A DNA stretch of 64,000 nucleotides, taken from NCBI GenBank assembly GCA_030782805.1, contig JARJPL010000558.1, positions 1 to 64,000 on the forward strand, in the 5' to 3' direction. Of this stretch, positions 45,201-56,647 are shown one piece after another. Under the pieces are notes generated by a model. The model made no database searches and had not been told where the DNA came from. It worked only from the letters and a program-made list of their open reading frames with translations. A program made the position numbers and the translations under genes. The number at the start of each line of letters is the position of its first letter. Position 1 is the first letter of the stretch. This stretch comes from Aschersonia sp. MBC 622. Lineage: Eukaryota; Ascomycota; Sordariomycetes; Hypocreales; Clavicipitaceae.

Positions 45201-46910
45201 AGCGCCACTCGCAACATCGCCGATCTTCGGCGTCACATCAAATCTGTTAGCCAGGAGTATCAGCCGTCTGCCAGTGATAGTGCAAGAATCAAGGAGTTAC
45301 AGAAGGGAATTGCCTCGCTGAACTCTGAAATCGAGAAGCTACGGGGTGAGACCTCCAGCGTCGAGGAGGAGATCAAGGCTCTACAAGACAAGATTATGGA
45401 AGTCGGTGGTGAGAAGCTTCGCATGCAGCGTGCTCTTGTTGATGGTTTGAAAGATCAAATCACGTCACATAACGAAGAAATCTCCTTCGCTGAAGTTCGC
45501 AAGGCCAAGGCTGAGAAACAAAAAGTCAAACTTGAAAAAGACATCGCCAAGGCCACCAAGGAATGCGATGCTGCTGTGGCCGAACTGGAACAGCTTGACG
45601 ACGATATCACTAACCAGGGCACCAAGTCTGATGAGCTTCGCCAAAAGGTGGAAGAAGCGCAGTCCGCTCTAGCTACCAAGAAAGCCCAGCTTCAGGAATT
45701 GAAGGAAGATTTGGATGTCAAGACCTCCGAACTCAACGAAACACGTGCTATTGAGATCGAGATGCGCAACAAGTTGGAGGAGAACCAGAAGACCCTTGCC
45801 GAAAATCAAAAGCGTCAGCGCTACTGGGATGACAAGCTGTCCAAGCTGGTTCTTCAGGACATCAATGACCTCATCGGCGAGTCGGCATCAAAACGTGTGA
45901 CGTCCGCTCCCGGGAACAATGGAGACAAGTCTCAGGTTGACTCGGAAGACGTCGAGATGGGCGAGACTGCGGAGGCGGAAAAGGCCGACGTTAGCATGGG
46001 TGAAGCAGAGGAGCCTCGGGCGGAAGACCAAGAGCGCTCTATGCACCAGCCACAGGAGCTCCCTCAGTACACTCCAGATGAACTTGCAGAGATGAGCAAG
46101 GAAACTCTGAAAGGTGAAATTGCTGCTCTTGAGGAGAAGACGCAAAATGTTGCTGTCGATCTTGGCGTGCTCGCCGAATACCGTCGACGCGTTGAGGAAC
46201 ATGCCGCTAGATCTACCGATCTTCAGTCGGCCCTGGATCAGCGTGACTCTGCCAAGAAGCGCTGTGACGACCTGCGCCGCATGCGACTGGAGGGCTTCAT
46301 GGCCGGCTTCAGCGCCATCTCCCTGCGCCTCAAGGAGATGTATCAGATGATTACCATGGGTGGCAACGCTGAGCTGGAACTCGTCGACAGCTTGGATCCC
46401 TTCAGTGAAGGTATTCTGTTTAGTGTGATGCCTCCCAAGAAGAGCTGGAAGAACATTGGTAACCTCTCTGGTGGCGAGAAGACACTCAGCAGTCTTGCGC
46501 TTGTGTTTGCTCTGCATCACTACAAGCCCACGCCACTGTACGTCATGGACGAAATTGATGCCGCCCTGGATTTCAGAAACGTAAGTCTACCTAGTTTGAG
46601 CATCTCCGGCCGCAGACGAAGACGGCTCGCCAAATATTACTATCTTGATCGCAAGATTCCAGCGCTGACGGTTTCTTCACAGGTTTCCATTGTTGCAAAC
46701 TATATTAAGGAGCGCACCAAGAACGCCCAGTTTATTGTCATTTCACTCCGAAACAACATGTTTGAGCTTGCTGCTCGTCTAGTTGGCGTGTACAAGGTCA
46801 ACCATATGACAAAGAGTGTGACAATCGAGAACCAAGACTACATTGCCCGCCCACAGCCGCAACAGCGATCAGCCATGGGTGGCCATACAACGACACTGGC
46901 GTTAAGATGA
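42258..46910 (+). CDS. SMC4: Condensin subunit SMC4
   Basis: Exons are 42258-43190, 43242-46580 and 46683-46910, giving 1499 residues. It is an ATPase of condensin that pairs with SMC2 to compact mitotic chromosomes. A disordered, basic and SP/TP-rich N-terminus of about 220 residues comes first; such tails carry CDK sites. Walker A is GPNGSGKSN at 254-262. Long coiled coils flank a hinge containing FHGRLGNLGTMDEKYD. The signature is LSGGEKTLSSLAL and Walker B is LYVMDEIDAALDF. SMC4 identity rests on LDHKRFLILQGEVESIAQMK and EDIIGTSKYK. Intron 1 (43191-43241) is canonical. Intron 2 (46581-46682) is 102 nt, a multiple of three, has no stop, and lies just after Walker B. An acidic insert near residue 1215 (DVEMGETAEAE) interrupts the second coil. 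Confidence 0.95.
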
Positions 46911-47549
46911 CGAAAACGATGGCGTTCTCTAGCGTCGCTTCTTTCTATTTTTGTACATATGCTAATGTTTACGACGATGACAATAAATCTTTAATGACGG
47001 GAGATGGCATTTAGGGACGACATTTCTTTTTCTTTCGTCTGGTTTTCTTAACATAGAAGTTTGTGTATATAAACTACCTGCGCTTTGGTGATGATCATGG
47101 TGTCTTTGGAGGAACTGTTTGACGAGTACCCTTTGCTTGCTTGCTAATTTCAATACTCTTCTGAGAGCCCTTTCCTACGACGCTATGTACTTGACAACGT
47201 AAGACGTGCACGACAAACTGCGCTCCTGTTCCTTCCGGACTACTGTTTCCGACAGAGACAGATGCAGTGCACACAAGCTGACAGAGAGCGACTTCCGTAT
47301 TGTGCTCCTCGCCGTTCAAAGTTTGACAGGGCTGTGGTCTCGGTTGTGCGACGATACTCGCGAGAGGCTTTCTCGGCTCCAGTCGAGTCTATGCGAGTCC
47401 TGGCACAAGTGTGCTTTGCCGACGCAAACAGTTTTCCAGGTGGCAATGGCTCCTACTTGAAAGTATAAGTAACGGAAGAATACCCTATTCTTCAGGTCCA
47501 ATTGGCAAGTAAAAGAAGAAGGCCATCGACCCCGGGTAAATCACCAAAC
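46911..47549. other. Intergenic region before the mucin-like gene
   Basis: About 640 bp: SMC4 3' UTR and the promoter of the secreted protein. ORFs of 84 and 68 codons (47206-47468) overlap in different frames and carry no motif. Confidence 0.5.
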
Positions 47550-49948
47550 ATGTGGCGTGCACTTCTTTTCCTGTTTGCTGCCTTTAGCGTCGCAGCGTTT
47601 CCGGCTGCAAATGAGTACGGAGAATGCGAGGATGATGAGCTTTACGATTCTCTGAAACGAGATGGAGAGGGGTTTTGTAACGAGCTTCTGGATCCCGAGT
47701 GCTACACCTCCATCAGCACACCAGTCGAGTATGCAACCTATGATGACTGGAAGTTGTCTTCTTATGTATGAACAAACGATTCCACCTTTCATGAAAGCAC
47801 CATCAATTAATCATCTCGCTAGTGCTCGTGTGTTTATGATGATCCATGCCACCATGATACAACAAGCTCGGATATCGGGACGCTCCCTTCATACACGCGA
47901 TCGTATGTCTGTCTTGGACGAGGCAAGGTTTTCAGAAACTAACATATCGGCGTCTCAGGACCTATACTATCACCACTACTGTGGAAGCGACAATTACTTC
48001 TGAGACGCAGACTACTTCTACGACTGGTTTTCCTGAAAAAACTACCTCGACTCAAGTGTCAGGCACGACTTCGTGGACGTCCTCTGGATCGAGAATAACC
48101 TCCGCCACCATTCTTCCTGGAAATCGCACGTCTACGCAGTGGTCAAACACTACGGCACCAACCCCTTCTGATACAAAGATTACCTCGGCAACAGTTCTTC
48201 CTGGAAATCGCACGTCCACGCGGTGGTTCAATACTACAACACCGTCACCAACTGAGACGTATATAAGCTCGACCACTATTCTCACCGGAAATAGGACGTC
48301 TACACAATGGTTGAATACTACCATGCCGACGCCTTCTGAGACAGGAGTGACTTCGACTACTATTGTTTCTGACAACACCACAACTCAAGCGTCAACTACC
48401 TTTTCAAGGACGCCGTCTAGCACGGTTTCCGTGACCACATTCCCTGGTAGTCTCACCTCTACCCAGCTATCAAACACCACATCACTGACCCCGACCCTGA
48501 CCCCGACCCCGACCCCGACGCCCTTTTACGCTGCCAACTTTACCAGCGTCTTGCGCGGGCCGGCCCCGTCCTCTCAGGCGTGCCATTACCGCCCAGCAGC
48601 CCGGGACGGCACTGCGCACCTCGCAACGCTGCAGAATGAAGAGATTCGGCAGCGCAACCTCTCGCTGGCGTTTCCGTACGTCGGGTCCATCAACTTTGAC
48701 AGCGACGACATGACGCCGCTCTACCTGTCTGTCCGCGACGCAGCCAAAGGCGCGCATCTCATCGACGTCTCGGACTCGTCTGCCGTGACCATTTTCGATT
48801 CGAGAAACAACTCGATGCGTCTGGACCTGTCGGGCATCCACTTTGTCACCGGCCACTGCAACTTGACAGTCTCCTACCTCATTGACAACTTGTACGGCCA
48901 GCTGGCGCAGCAGTCATTCGAAATGTGCTCCATGGGCCGCAAGAAGCTGCTGGCCGGCGAGCAGACCTTTGTCCAGACGCTCGTGCTCCGTGACCAGTGC
49001 GGCAACCCGGTCGGGCCCACGGTTCGGCGGTACCCAGATCTGCGCGTCGACGGCGAGCAGTGCATTGCGCTCGGCCGCGGCGCCGCTGCCACTGACCCTG
49101 CCAATGGAACGTGGACATTCGACTGCCCGTGGCAGAGCGCCGGGTCGGCTGTGCAGAGGTGCATGTCGTCTCTTGAGAGAAACGCCGTCGAGTTTCTGCT
49201 GTACGATCCGTTCAACGGCGGCTGCGCCGACGCGTCCAGCGTCGTCACGATGCTGGAGGCGTCGGCCAGGGACATGCTCAACATCACGGCGATTCGGCAG
49301 GAGCTCCACAGCCAGGTTGGAAACAACACCGACCACTTTTACAAGGTGGACGACACCGTCATGTACTACATGCAGCTGTGGGAGACGCTCAAGAGCACGC
49401 TGTCCAAGACGCGGGGCCTCAACCCGGGTCGCGGCAGCAACCTGAAGCAGTATCTGGACACGTACAACCGCTTCCGCAACTTTGCGGCCGATGCCTGCAC
49501 AAGCCTCAACAGCTCCATCGTGCCTGCCGTCTTGAGCCTGAGCGCCGGCAGCAGCACCATTCCCAGGCTGGCGTCCTTTCCGAGCATCCCGGTCGCGAGC
49601 GAGCCGCTGACGGTCAAGATTCAGGATCCCTCCAAGATGGCATGCTGCCCGAATGGCGGCATGAGCGTCACGAATCCCGAGAATGGCAAGTGTGGGTATC
49701 CTCTCGAGGCGCGTATTCCGGGTACAGGTTGTGTCTGTGGCAAGACGGCGACGCAGGAGCCTGTGGCTTTCAAGTACCGCCAGTGCGACAACTTTGTGAG
49801 CCAGTGCCAGGCCGATTCTGATTGCGCAGCCGCAGGCTATGCTGGCTTTCTGTGCCTCATTGGAAGCTGCTGCGGTAAAGGCGTATGCTTTGACCCCTTC
49901 GAGTGCTCTCGTCCTGATGTTCTTCTCCTCCCGGGTAGTGCTGATTGA
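47550..49948 (+). CDS. Secreted mucin-like, Cys-rich protein (adhesin-like), function unknown
   Basis: Exons are 47550-47765, 47823-47902 and 47959-49948, giving 761 residues. Introns 47766-47822 and 47903-47958 have GTATGA/GTATGT donors and TAG/CAG acceptors. Residues 1-17 are a signal peptide (RALLFLFAAFSVAAFP). Residues about 100-280 are Ser/Thr-rich, with at least three imperfect repeats of roughly 28 residues built on ITSATxLPGNRTSTxW and NTTxPTPS. They offer many O- and N-glycosylation sites (NRT, NTT). A short TPTLTPTPTPTP linker, encoded by a CCCGAC microsatellite, precedes a globular part. The last 110 residues hold many cysteines (CCPNGG, CVCG, CCGKGVC), suggesting a disulfide-knotted module. 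No GPI signal or C-terminal membrane helix is seen. I do not recognise the globular domain. It is probably a wall or extracellular protein. Confidence 0.85.
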
Positions 49949-50324
49949 ATGACACTATTGTAACGCGCCTCGTCTGCAAAATGGGCTTGTCTGCTAGTGG
50001 TTCAATTACTTTTGAACTCTTCTTTGTTGTTTTGCCCCCTCGATTGGTTGACTTTGTGCCATACAGCGAAAGAAAATTTTAGGCTAGAGTGGAATTAGTC
50101 ACCAGTACGCAAGACACAAGTTTGATGCTCGTCAATGATCAATGCCTGAAAGGTCTGGATTTTGAACGTGAAAACTACTCTGAAGCTTCACAATCCTAGT
50201 TCATCTAAACCGTACTCTTGTTGCATATGCAGACGTCGTATAAACAAAGCCCAGACTCCTTTTTTTCCCAGCCAAAGATCACATCAAAAAAATTTACTTC
50301 ATTTTTTCGTCAATTTGCCCTGGC
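49949..50324. other. Spacer between convergent mucin-like and RPS26 genes
   Basis: 376 bp of shared 3' flank. No gene was recognised. Confidence 0.55.
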
Positions 50325-51034
50325 TCAGGCCTTGGGGGCAGTAGGAGTGACCTTCTTGGCGTCACGGTTGAAGCGGACACGGGGAGGGGGGGCACGGTTG
50401 CGGCGACCGACGCGGGATCGGACACTGCGGGCATGATTGTTAGCACAAACTGTTCCTTCGGTCGAGGGTAATACTTGAGGAGCGTTTTTTCAAATGCGCC
50501 AAGGTTCATCTGAAGCACATACGCCGCCTAAATAAGGCTGGCGCAGTTGTCACACTCCCGGAGAAGACAACGTACCGGACAATCTTGCCGTGAATGGCGC
50601 AAGAGACGCAGTACTGCAGCTTAAGGTACATCTTGGGCACGGTGTACTCGGCGAAGACCGAGGCATCGGAGATGTCACCTACAAGAGCATTGTTAGCGGG
50701 TCGGCTCGAATTTGCGGGCGCGGAATACGTGGTGAAGCGCAAAGAAACGTACGAATAGCAGCAGACTCGACCATGTTGCGGATGGTGAAGCGCTTGATGG
50801 CCTTGTCCTTGGGCGTGCAGCGAGCGCAGTTGCTGCAACGGATAGGGTTGACGTGGCCGCGGCCCTTCTTGTTGCGGCCGCTGGGAGTGTGTTAGTAAAG
50901 TGTGCAATCAGAACGCGAAGCCAAATGGCCATTGTAATGAAGTTGTAGTCGTTGAGGGAGCTTGAAACATCATGCGAGTGGCGGGCGCTGGAGAACAGGA
51001 TTGATTCGTACTTATTCTTTCTCTTCTTGACCAT
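50325..51034 (-). CDS. RPS26: 40S ribosomal protein eS26
   Basis: Exons are 51034-51012, 50880-50753, 50678-50576 and 50424-50325, giving 117 residues. All three introns have GTACG donors and AG acceptors. The protein starts MVKKRKN and continues NGRNKKGRGHVNPIRCSNC. The zinc-binding CSNCARC and CVSCAIH pairs are intact. The tail has RNRAPPPRVRFN, the eS26 segment that lines the mRNA exit channel. An intron splits codon 8, as is common in fungal ribosomal protein genes. It is head-to-head with the ubiquitin-eS31 gene, which would help co-expression. A 5' UTR intron is also predicted. Confidence 0.96.
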
Positions 51035-51045
51035 CTTGACGGTAT

Positions 51046-51113
51046 CTAGTAAGGAGTTGTTAGCACCTAGATTTCGTGATCAATTGCTCGCGCGCAGCGC
51101 GGGGTCAACATAC
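51046..51113 (-). other. Predicted 5' UTR intron of RPS26
   Basis: On the minus strand a GTATGT donor at 51113, a GTGCTAAC branch and a CTAG acceptor at 51046 lie 12 bp before the ATG. The signals are complete and the size (68 bp) is normal. There is no transcript evidence. Confidence 0.65.
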
Positions 51114-51484
51114 TGAACTGTTAATGCCGTTGTGATTGAGGAAGCAGGAAATTCAGGAAACTGCCTGGTGGATTTTAAGTCGCTAGTACCCAGCAAAGAT
51201 CACGCTAAGCACCGAAAAATGAACCCACAAAAGCTGCACAACAAGCGAGTGCGCTGAGGGGAGGGCTGCCAATGAGGTTCCACTCTGGACTCGTGCGGGC
51301 CGGCGGTTGAGGGCAAGGGCGCTCAAGAACGAACCCTAGGTCATGTGACTCCACCTGCGAAGGCTGGAATCGGCCCTAGAGAATAATGCATTTGCGGGCC
51401 GCCACCACTCCAAAGGTTTTCTTTCTCTCCCACCCGCAAACACATCTGAGGATTGCTTAGGACGGCAAAGAACATTTTGTCGAG
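51114..51484. promoter_or_regulatory. Shared promoter of RPS26 and ubiquitin-eS31
   Basis: Core region between the two predicted 5' UTR introns. It contains AACCCTAGG (about 51331-51339) and CCCTAG (about 51374-51379), which resemble the AACCCTAA telomere-repeat-like motif bound by Tbf1 at ribosomal protein promoters in some ascomycetes. There is also CATGTGAC at 51341-51348. Functional meaning is inferred. Confidence 0.45.
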
Positions 51485-51835
51485 GTATGTCTGAAAGATG
51501 CTGCATCGCGACCGTCTTCCCTTCGTGACGGGAACAGCAATGTTTCCGTCATGAGCCTCTCTTCGCTCTCTCCCCCGACGACACGAAATGGAAAAGCGTT
51601 CCGTCTCGATCGAATTGAGCCGGCCATCGAGCCGCGCGCGCGCACGCACAGGAGATCAAAGTCGACACCTTATAAATTAGCATTCATACTGCTGCTCTCT
51701 GCAATGGAGACGCTTTGCTTCTCTGGCGTGCCCGCCGCGCCGGCCGATGGCAAGGGAAGACTGGAACCGATCTGCAGTCATCGTGTTAAAAGCACTTTAT
51801 CAGGACCTTGTCACCTAACATATGTGATTGAGTAG
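51485..51835 (+). other. Predicted 5' UTR intron of the ubiquitin-eS31 gene
   Basis: GTATGT at 51485, CCTAAC branch near 51814 and GAGTAG acceptor at 51835, five bases before the ATG. At 351 bp it is much longer than coding introns here, as often seen for 5' introns of fungal ribosomal protein genes. No transcript evidence. Confidence 0.6.
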
Positions 51836-51840
51836 GCAAG

Positions 51841-52363
51841 ATGCAGATTTTCGTCAAGACCCTGACGGGCAAGACTATCACCCTTGAGGTGGAGTCTTCC
51901 GACACCATTGACAACGTCAAGTCGAAGATCCAGGACAAGGAGGGCATCCCCCCCGACCAGCAGCGCCTGATCTTTGCTGGCAAGCAGCTCGAGGATGGCC
52001 GCACCCTGAGCGACTACAACATCCAGAAGGAGTCTACCCTTCATCTCGTCCTCCGCCTTCGTGGTGGTGGCAAGAAGCGCAAGAAGAAGGTCTACACCAC
52101 CCCCAAGAAGATCAAGCACAAGCGCAAGAAGACCAAGCTCGCTGTCCTCAAGTACTACAAGGTCGACAAGGACGGTGGTATTGAGCGTCTCCGCCGCGAG
52201 TGCCCTGCTGACACTGTACGTTTTTTCGATTCAAATCTACAGTTTTCTTGGACAGGTTGCTAACTTGAACTCCTAGTGCGGTGCCGGTGTCTTCATGGCC
52301 GCTATGGCTGACCGCCAGTACTGTGGCCGTTGCCACCTTACCTACGTCTTTGACAAGCAATAA
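51841..52363 (+). CDS. UBI3: Ubiquitin - 40S ribosomal protein eS31 fusion
   Basis: Exons are 51841-52215 and 52277-52363, giving 153 residues. Residues 1-76 are ubiquitin ([12 protein letters not shown] ... LRLRGG); cleavage after GG76 frees eS31. The ribosomal part begins GKKRKKK and has the zinc ribbon CGAGVFMA with CGRCHLTY. Intron 52216-52276 (GTACGT..CTAG) splits just before the first zinc cysteine of the CGAGVF block. It supplies both ubiquitin and a stoichiometric 40S protein. Length matches the family exactly. Confidence 0.98.
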
Positions 52364-53169
52364 ATTACTACTTTGCCATAGAAATGTTTATGGAATGACT
52401 TTGAGGCGACCTTTTTTCGGCGCTTGGGACGACCAAAGTAAAAATGGCGTTGATGTAGCATATAGTGCATCCGGCTTAGGGTAATGAATGCTTGATTTAA
52501 GAACGAACAAAAAAACACCCTCATGATACCACGCAATTCTGCTCTATTGTGATGCATTACGCTCGAATTTGAAGACGGGTCCAATTCGAGTCTCAACAAT
52601 CCGTGTAGTGTGAAAGAGACCAAGCACGTAAATTTGGCAGGGCGGAACTGTGCGCAAGGCTCGCCTACCATCCCCAAATAATCGAGGTGGTTTTCGCTGC
52701 GCGTGTCAAAGCATGATCGCATTTCAATTCCAGGGCATTTTTTTGTTAATTGTTGATTTTATTCAAGTCATGGTATTGCAGCAGGTCGTTTTACATGGTG
52801 CGAACCAGTGCCGGTCCGTACATTGCTGGCGACACGAAGTTTTCAACAGAAAACAAAGTGGAACTAGATACAATAAAAAAGCAGCCATTATGCCCTCAAC
52901 GCCATTTGCCCAGGTAGATCAAACAAGCAAGTAGAAACAAGAAAAAAGGCCGAAAAACTCCCAACCAAACAACGCAAAGAATCCATCTAGTGAAGCGTAG
53001 CGAGTCCTTGACAGAGAACAAGGGGAGCTGAGCTGCATGCAAGGGACGCGCCTCGAAGAAAAGCGTCACGCCCGCTCCCGCTGCCATTCGTCATATGCAA
53101 TCATGCGCCGGCTAGTGCCAACTGTGAATCCGCACAAAAAGAGAATGCTCATCCGCTTTGGGTCAAGTC
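52364..53169. other. Spacer between convergent UBI3 and NOP56 genes
   Basis: About 800 bp of shared 3' flank, AT-rich, with no coding signal recognised on either strand. Confidence 0.55.
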
Positions 53170-54823
53170 TTACTCGTCATCGGCAGCCTCAGACTTTCTC
53201 TTCTTCTTCTTCTTCTTCTTCTCGCCGTCGTCCTTGGGAGCAGCGTCGTCGTCGTGCTTGCGCTTCTTGTCCTTCTTGTCCTTTTTATCCTTCTTCTCTT
53301 TCTTGTCCTTCTTGTCCTTCTTCTCCTTCTTGGGGGTGACGCCAGCATCGGCCATCTCCTCATCCTCGTCCTGATCAATAATGGTGGCCATGACAGATTT
53401 CTAGACCATGGTTAGCAAAGAAGCAGCAGTTACGAGAGAAGGGAAATATTCATACCATGACGTCGGCGTTCTTGTTGGGACGCTTTCCAGAGGCGTAAAA
53501 CTCTAAGCGATCCTCGACCTGCTGGCGGAGAGCCTCACCCCAGCGGGTGGAGGGGTTTTCGGTGAAGCTGTCGATACGGGTGGCGATACTGCACTTGTTG
53601 GCAAGGTATCTGGAGATGCGACCCTTGTTGCGCACGCCGGCCTTGCCAATGAAGCTGCTGTGGTAGATCAAGCCATACTTGGGAGTGTTGCTCTTGGTCT
53701 TGAGGGCGCGGAAGAGGGCCTTCTCGGCACCGAGAATCTGCAGAGTGGAGGCGGGGTATTTAGACAGATTTGTGAGCGAACCGGCATGAGAGATGAGACG
53801 GGCAGCAACAGGAGTGCCAATGAGGGCCTGCAGGTTGGGAGCGACCTGGTTCATCTTGCTCTCGAGGTACCCGCCGGTGGTCTTTCGGTTGTTGGCCTGT
53901 TTGACAACAGCAGTGGCGAGCTGAGTGATGATTTCGAGATCGGCAGGCATAATATCAAAGCCCATGGAGACCTTGGCGGCGTCAATGATGGCCTGCGCCT
54001 TTTCGCCGTCTTCCTCGAGGTATTGGGCAAGCTCGTCGCGCTTGTCGTCGGTCAGGGTCTTCTTGTCGCCAATGGCGAGGACGAGCTTGGCATAAGTCAA
54101 GTTGTCAGAGACAATCTTGATCAGCTCCGGGAAGTGCCAGCCGTACCATTCGCGGACACGCATGAAGAACTGGTTCACGCCCTTGTCCTGGAAATCGAGG
54201 GTGGCACTGGCCTGGATGATGTGGTTGTCGTTCTTGGTGACGCTGAACTTGACCTTGGCACGGGAGTAAGCGTGACCCATACCAAGACCGGCCTTTTCGA
54301 TGTCGCCAGTCTTGAGATCGCTCAGGAGTTTGTCGGCGTGCAGGCGGATGCCGCGAATAACGTCGGAGACAACCTCAGAGGTATCGGCGGTCTCACAATC
54401 GAGGCCAGAGAACTCGGCCTTGATGGCACCAGCAAGATTCTTCTCGGAGACACCGAGGGTGACCTTGCTCTTCTTGCCGCTCTTGGGAAGGTTGAGCTCG
54501 AGGACTGATTTGAGGTACTCTGAGCAGATACCCTCGGAGACGAGGTTGATGTTCTCGAGAGCTTCGACATGGCCACTGCCGGAAATGTATTAGCCAAAAT
54601 GATTCACTTGACCAAAAATTGGCGAATAAGAGCCCGCCAGGAAGTTGCGTTACCGGAAAGGACTGAAGTTGACCAGCTTGATCATCTTGCCAAACTTTGA
54701 CAAGTCATTGACGGCGGCCTGGGTCTCCTTCAACTTCAAGCCTACGGCGTCTGACTGACGCACCACCTGAAAGAGGGCATAGCCCACCGGGGACTCGTAT
54801 AAAGCGTAGTCAATGTGCGACAT
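53170..54823 (-). CDS. NOP56: Box C/D snoRNP core protein Nop56
   Basis: Exons are 54823-54654, 54575-53456 and 53400-53170, giving 506 residues. Introns are 54576-54653 (GTAACG..GCAG) and 53401-53455 (GTATGA..CTAG). The protein is part of the 2'-O-methylation snoRNP in the nucleolus. The N-terminus HIDYALYESPVGYALFQV is Nop56-like, not Nop58-like. The Nop domain follows, with GTPVAARLISHAGSL, LGAEKALFRALK and PKYGLIYHSSFIG, the segment that binds snoRNA and the 15.5K protein. The last 50 residues are KKD/KKE repeats, usual for Nop56/58. Codon bias is strong, as for an abundant protein. Confidence 0.96.
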
Positions 54824-55236
54824 CTTGATGCGTCCCTGTTTGCGCCGCAATTGAGTCGAAAACAGACGTCTTGACTGTAGTTTTGGTGTACTGGGAAATT
54901 CGCTGGACAATTTTTTAGCAATTTTTCTGCAGAGGAAAATTTCTGGAGCTTGAACCTGAACCAATAAGCTGCGGTTAAGCGTTGAAGTGGGGTAGAATCA
55001 CGTGGAGATAGCCAAGCATATCGGGCCCACCTTCGTGCTCTCTTTGAAGTCACTCTCACTATTTATCAGCTTCACAACTATCTTGGCAAACTGTTATTTA
55101 TTCCATTTGCCAACTTTCGGCAGAAGCTTTTTCTACCAGGGTTCACCGCGTCAAAGAAGATGCTTGTTGTGGTAAAGTGGTCAAAATTCATGAGCGCATG
55201 GTTCTATCGAGCAACCACCTCGCATGGCACACATCT
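54824..55236. other. NOP56 promoter and chitinase 3' flank
   Basis: 413 bp. The first 150 bp upstream of the NOP56 ATG at 54823 should hold its promoter. No other gene was recognised. Confidence 0.5.
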
Positions 55237-56554
55237 TTAGTTGTCGGGCAATCCGTTTCTCAAGTTATCATACTTGGTCTCAGGATACTTGAGGCAGTTT
55301 TCCTGCTTTTTCAGTGCTTCTGTGCCCCCAAGCTCGCCAACGACAGTACTGATAAGCGAGTTGTCACCTGTCTTGTCAGCACTGCTTTCCCACCACATAC
55401 CACCACCTAGTCCGCGCTCTTTGATGAAGCCGGCTTTGATCCTTGCTAGTTCCGGAGTGTCGTACGTGACGAGAGTACGCGCAGCAGGATTCTGGCAGTA
55501 AGTGGCACATGAATCGTCGTCCTTGTGCTCCTCTGCGCCTTCCAAGGGCAGCTTCTTGTAGTCGTACACGCCCTGCTCCCAAGTACCCTGTCCCACACCT
55601 TGGAAAGGCTGGCCCATGCCATCACAGTTTTCAAATGCACGACCATACAACGGCATACCAAGGACTAGCTTATCAGGAGTAACACCGTTTTGAGTATAGT
55701 AATCGACAGCTGCCACGGTAGAAAATGGCGTGGAAGCAGGTGTGTCCTTGCAGGGATACAGGTTGGCTTGGTGACCACTGGTCTTGTCCCAAGAACCGGC
55801 ATAGTCATATGCCATCAGGTTCCAAAAATCCAAGTATGCATCCATACCCTTGATGTCGAGCTTCTGAAAGTTGTCAGGCCCTGCTGGGCAGGCCACCGAG
55901 AGCTCAAAGTGGTAATTGTCAGCAGCTCTTGCAGAGTACTCGTCTAGTTGCTTGCGGACCTCGGCGAGAAGCTCAACGAAGTGGCCTGCCTCTTCCGGAG
56001 TCTTGGGATACTCCCAGTCGATATCGATACCATCAAAACCAAGGTTCTTGACGAGCTCGACACAGGATTTGGCGAATGTGTCGCGGCCCTCGGGCCTGCT
56101 AGCCGGAGCGGGGAAGTTGGAGCTATATGTCCAGCCACCAATGGAGAGCAGCACCTTGAAGTTCCGGTTGTGTTTCTTCAGGATATTGAGTTGCTTGAGA
56201 CAGCCATACACGTTGGTGCCGGTATCATTCCATGAATCACCTTCCCAATGGATGTCGGTGTCCGCCCAGCTATCGGTCATGAAGCTGTTGGTACGCAGGG
56301 TCAGTGATAGTAGCGGGGCTACACAGCTTCGACTAGAAGACGAACACTTCACCACTTTCACTGCGAACATTCGCAAAAGAGTACAAGACGTGGGTCAGGT
56401 TTTGAGCCGGGAGATCCTGCGGCAAATGCTTGCGCGCATAGATGGCCCTGCATCATCGTGGTGGTTAGCATCCCAACGCACTGCTCCATGGCCCTTTTCG
56501 GGCTCCTTGAAAACCATACCAGTTGACGTAATAGGCTACGGATCGATAACTCAT
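55237..56554 (-). CDS. GH18 chitinase
   Basis: Exons are 56554-56520, 56447-56346 and 56284-55237, giving 394 residues. Introns are 56448-56519 (GTATGG, GCTAAC branch, GCAG) and 56285-56345 (GTTCGT, ACTGAC branch, CAG). The protein hydrolyses beta-1,4-linked GlcNAc polymers. It starts MSYRSVAYYVNW. Substrate-site SIGGWTYS and the catalytic motif FDGIDIDWEYP (DxxDxDxE with the acid glutamate) are intact. LMAYDYAG and the late MWWESSADK are also present. This is a subgroup A enzyme without a chitin-binding module. With the ATG at 56554 there is no signal peptide. An in-frame ATG at 56647 would add 31 mostly hydrophobic residues that resemble one, so the start is uncertain. Confidence 0.93.
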
Positions 56555-56647
56555 ATTGTTGGGTGTACTTGAAGGTAAAAACAGGTTGAAAGAAAACAAA
56601 AGCGAAATGATGAGGATCGTGACGGAAATAAAATGGACGCAGGCCAT

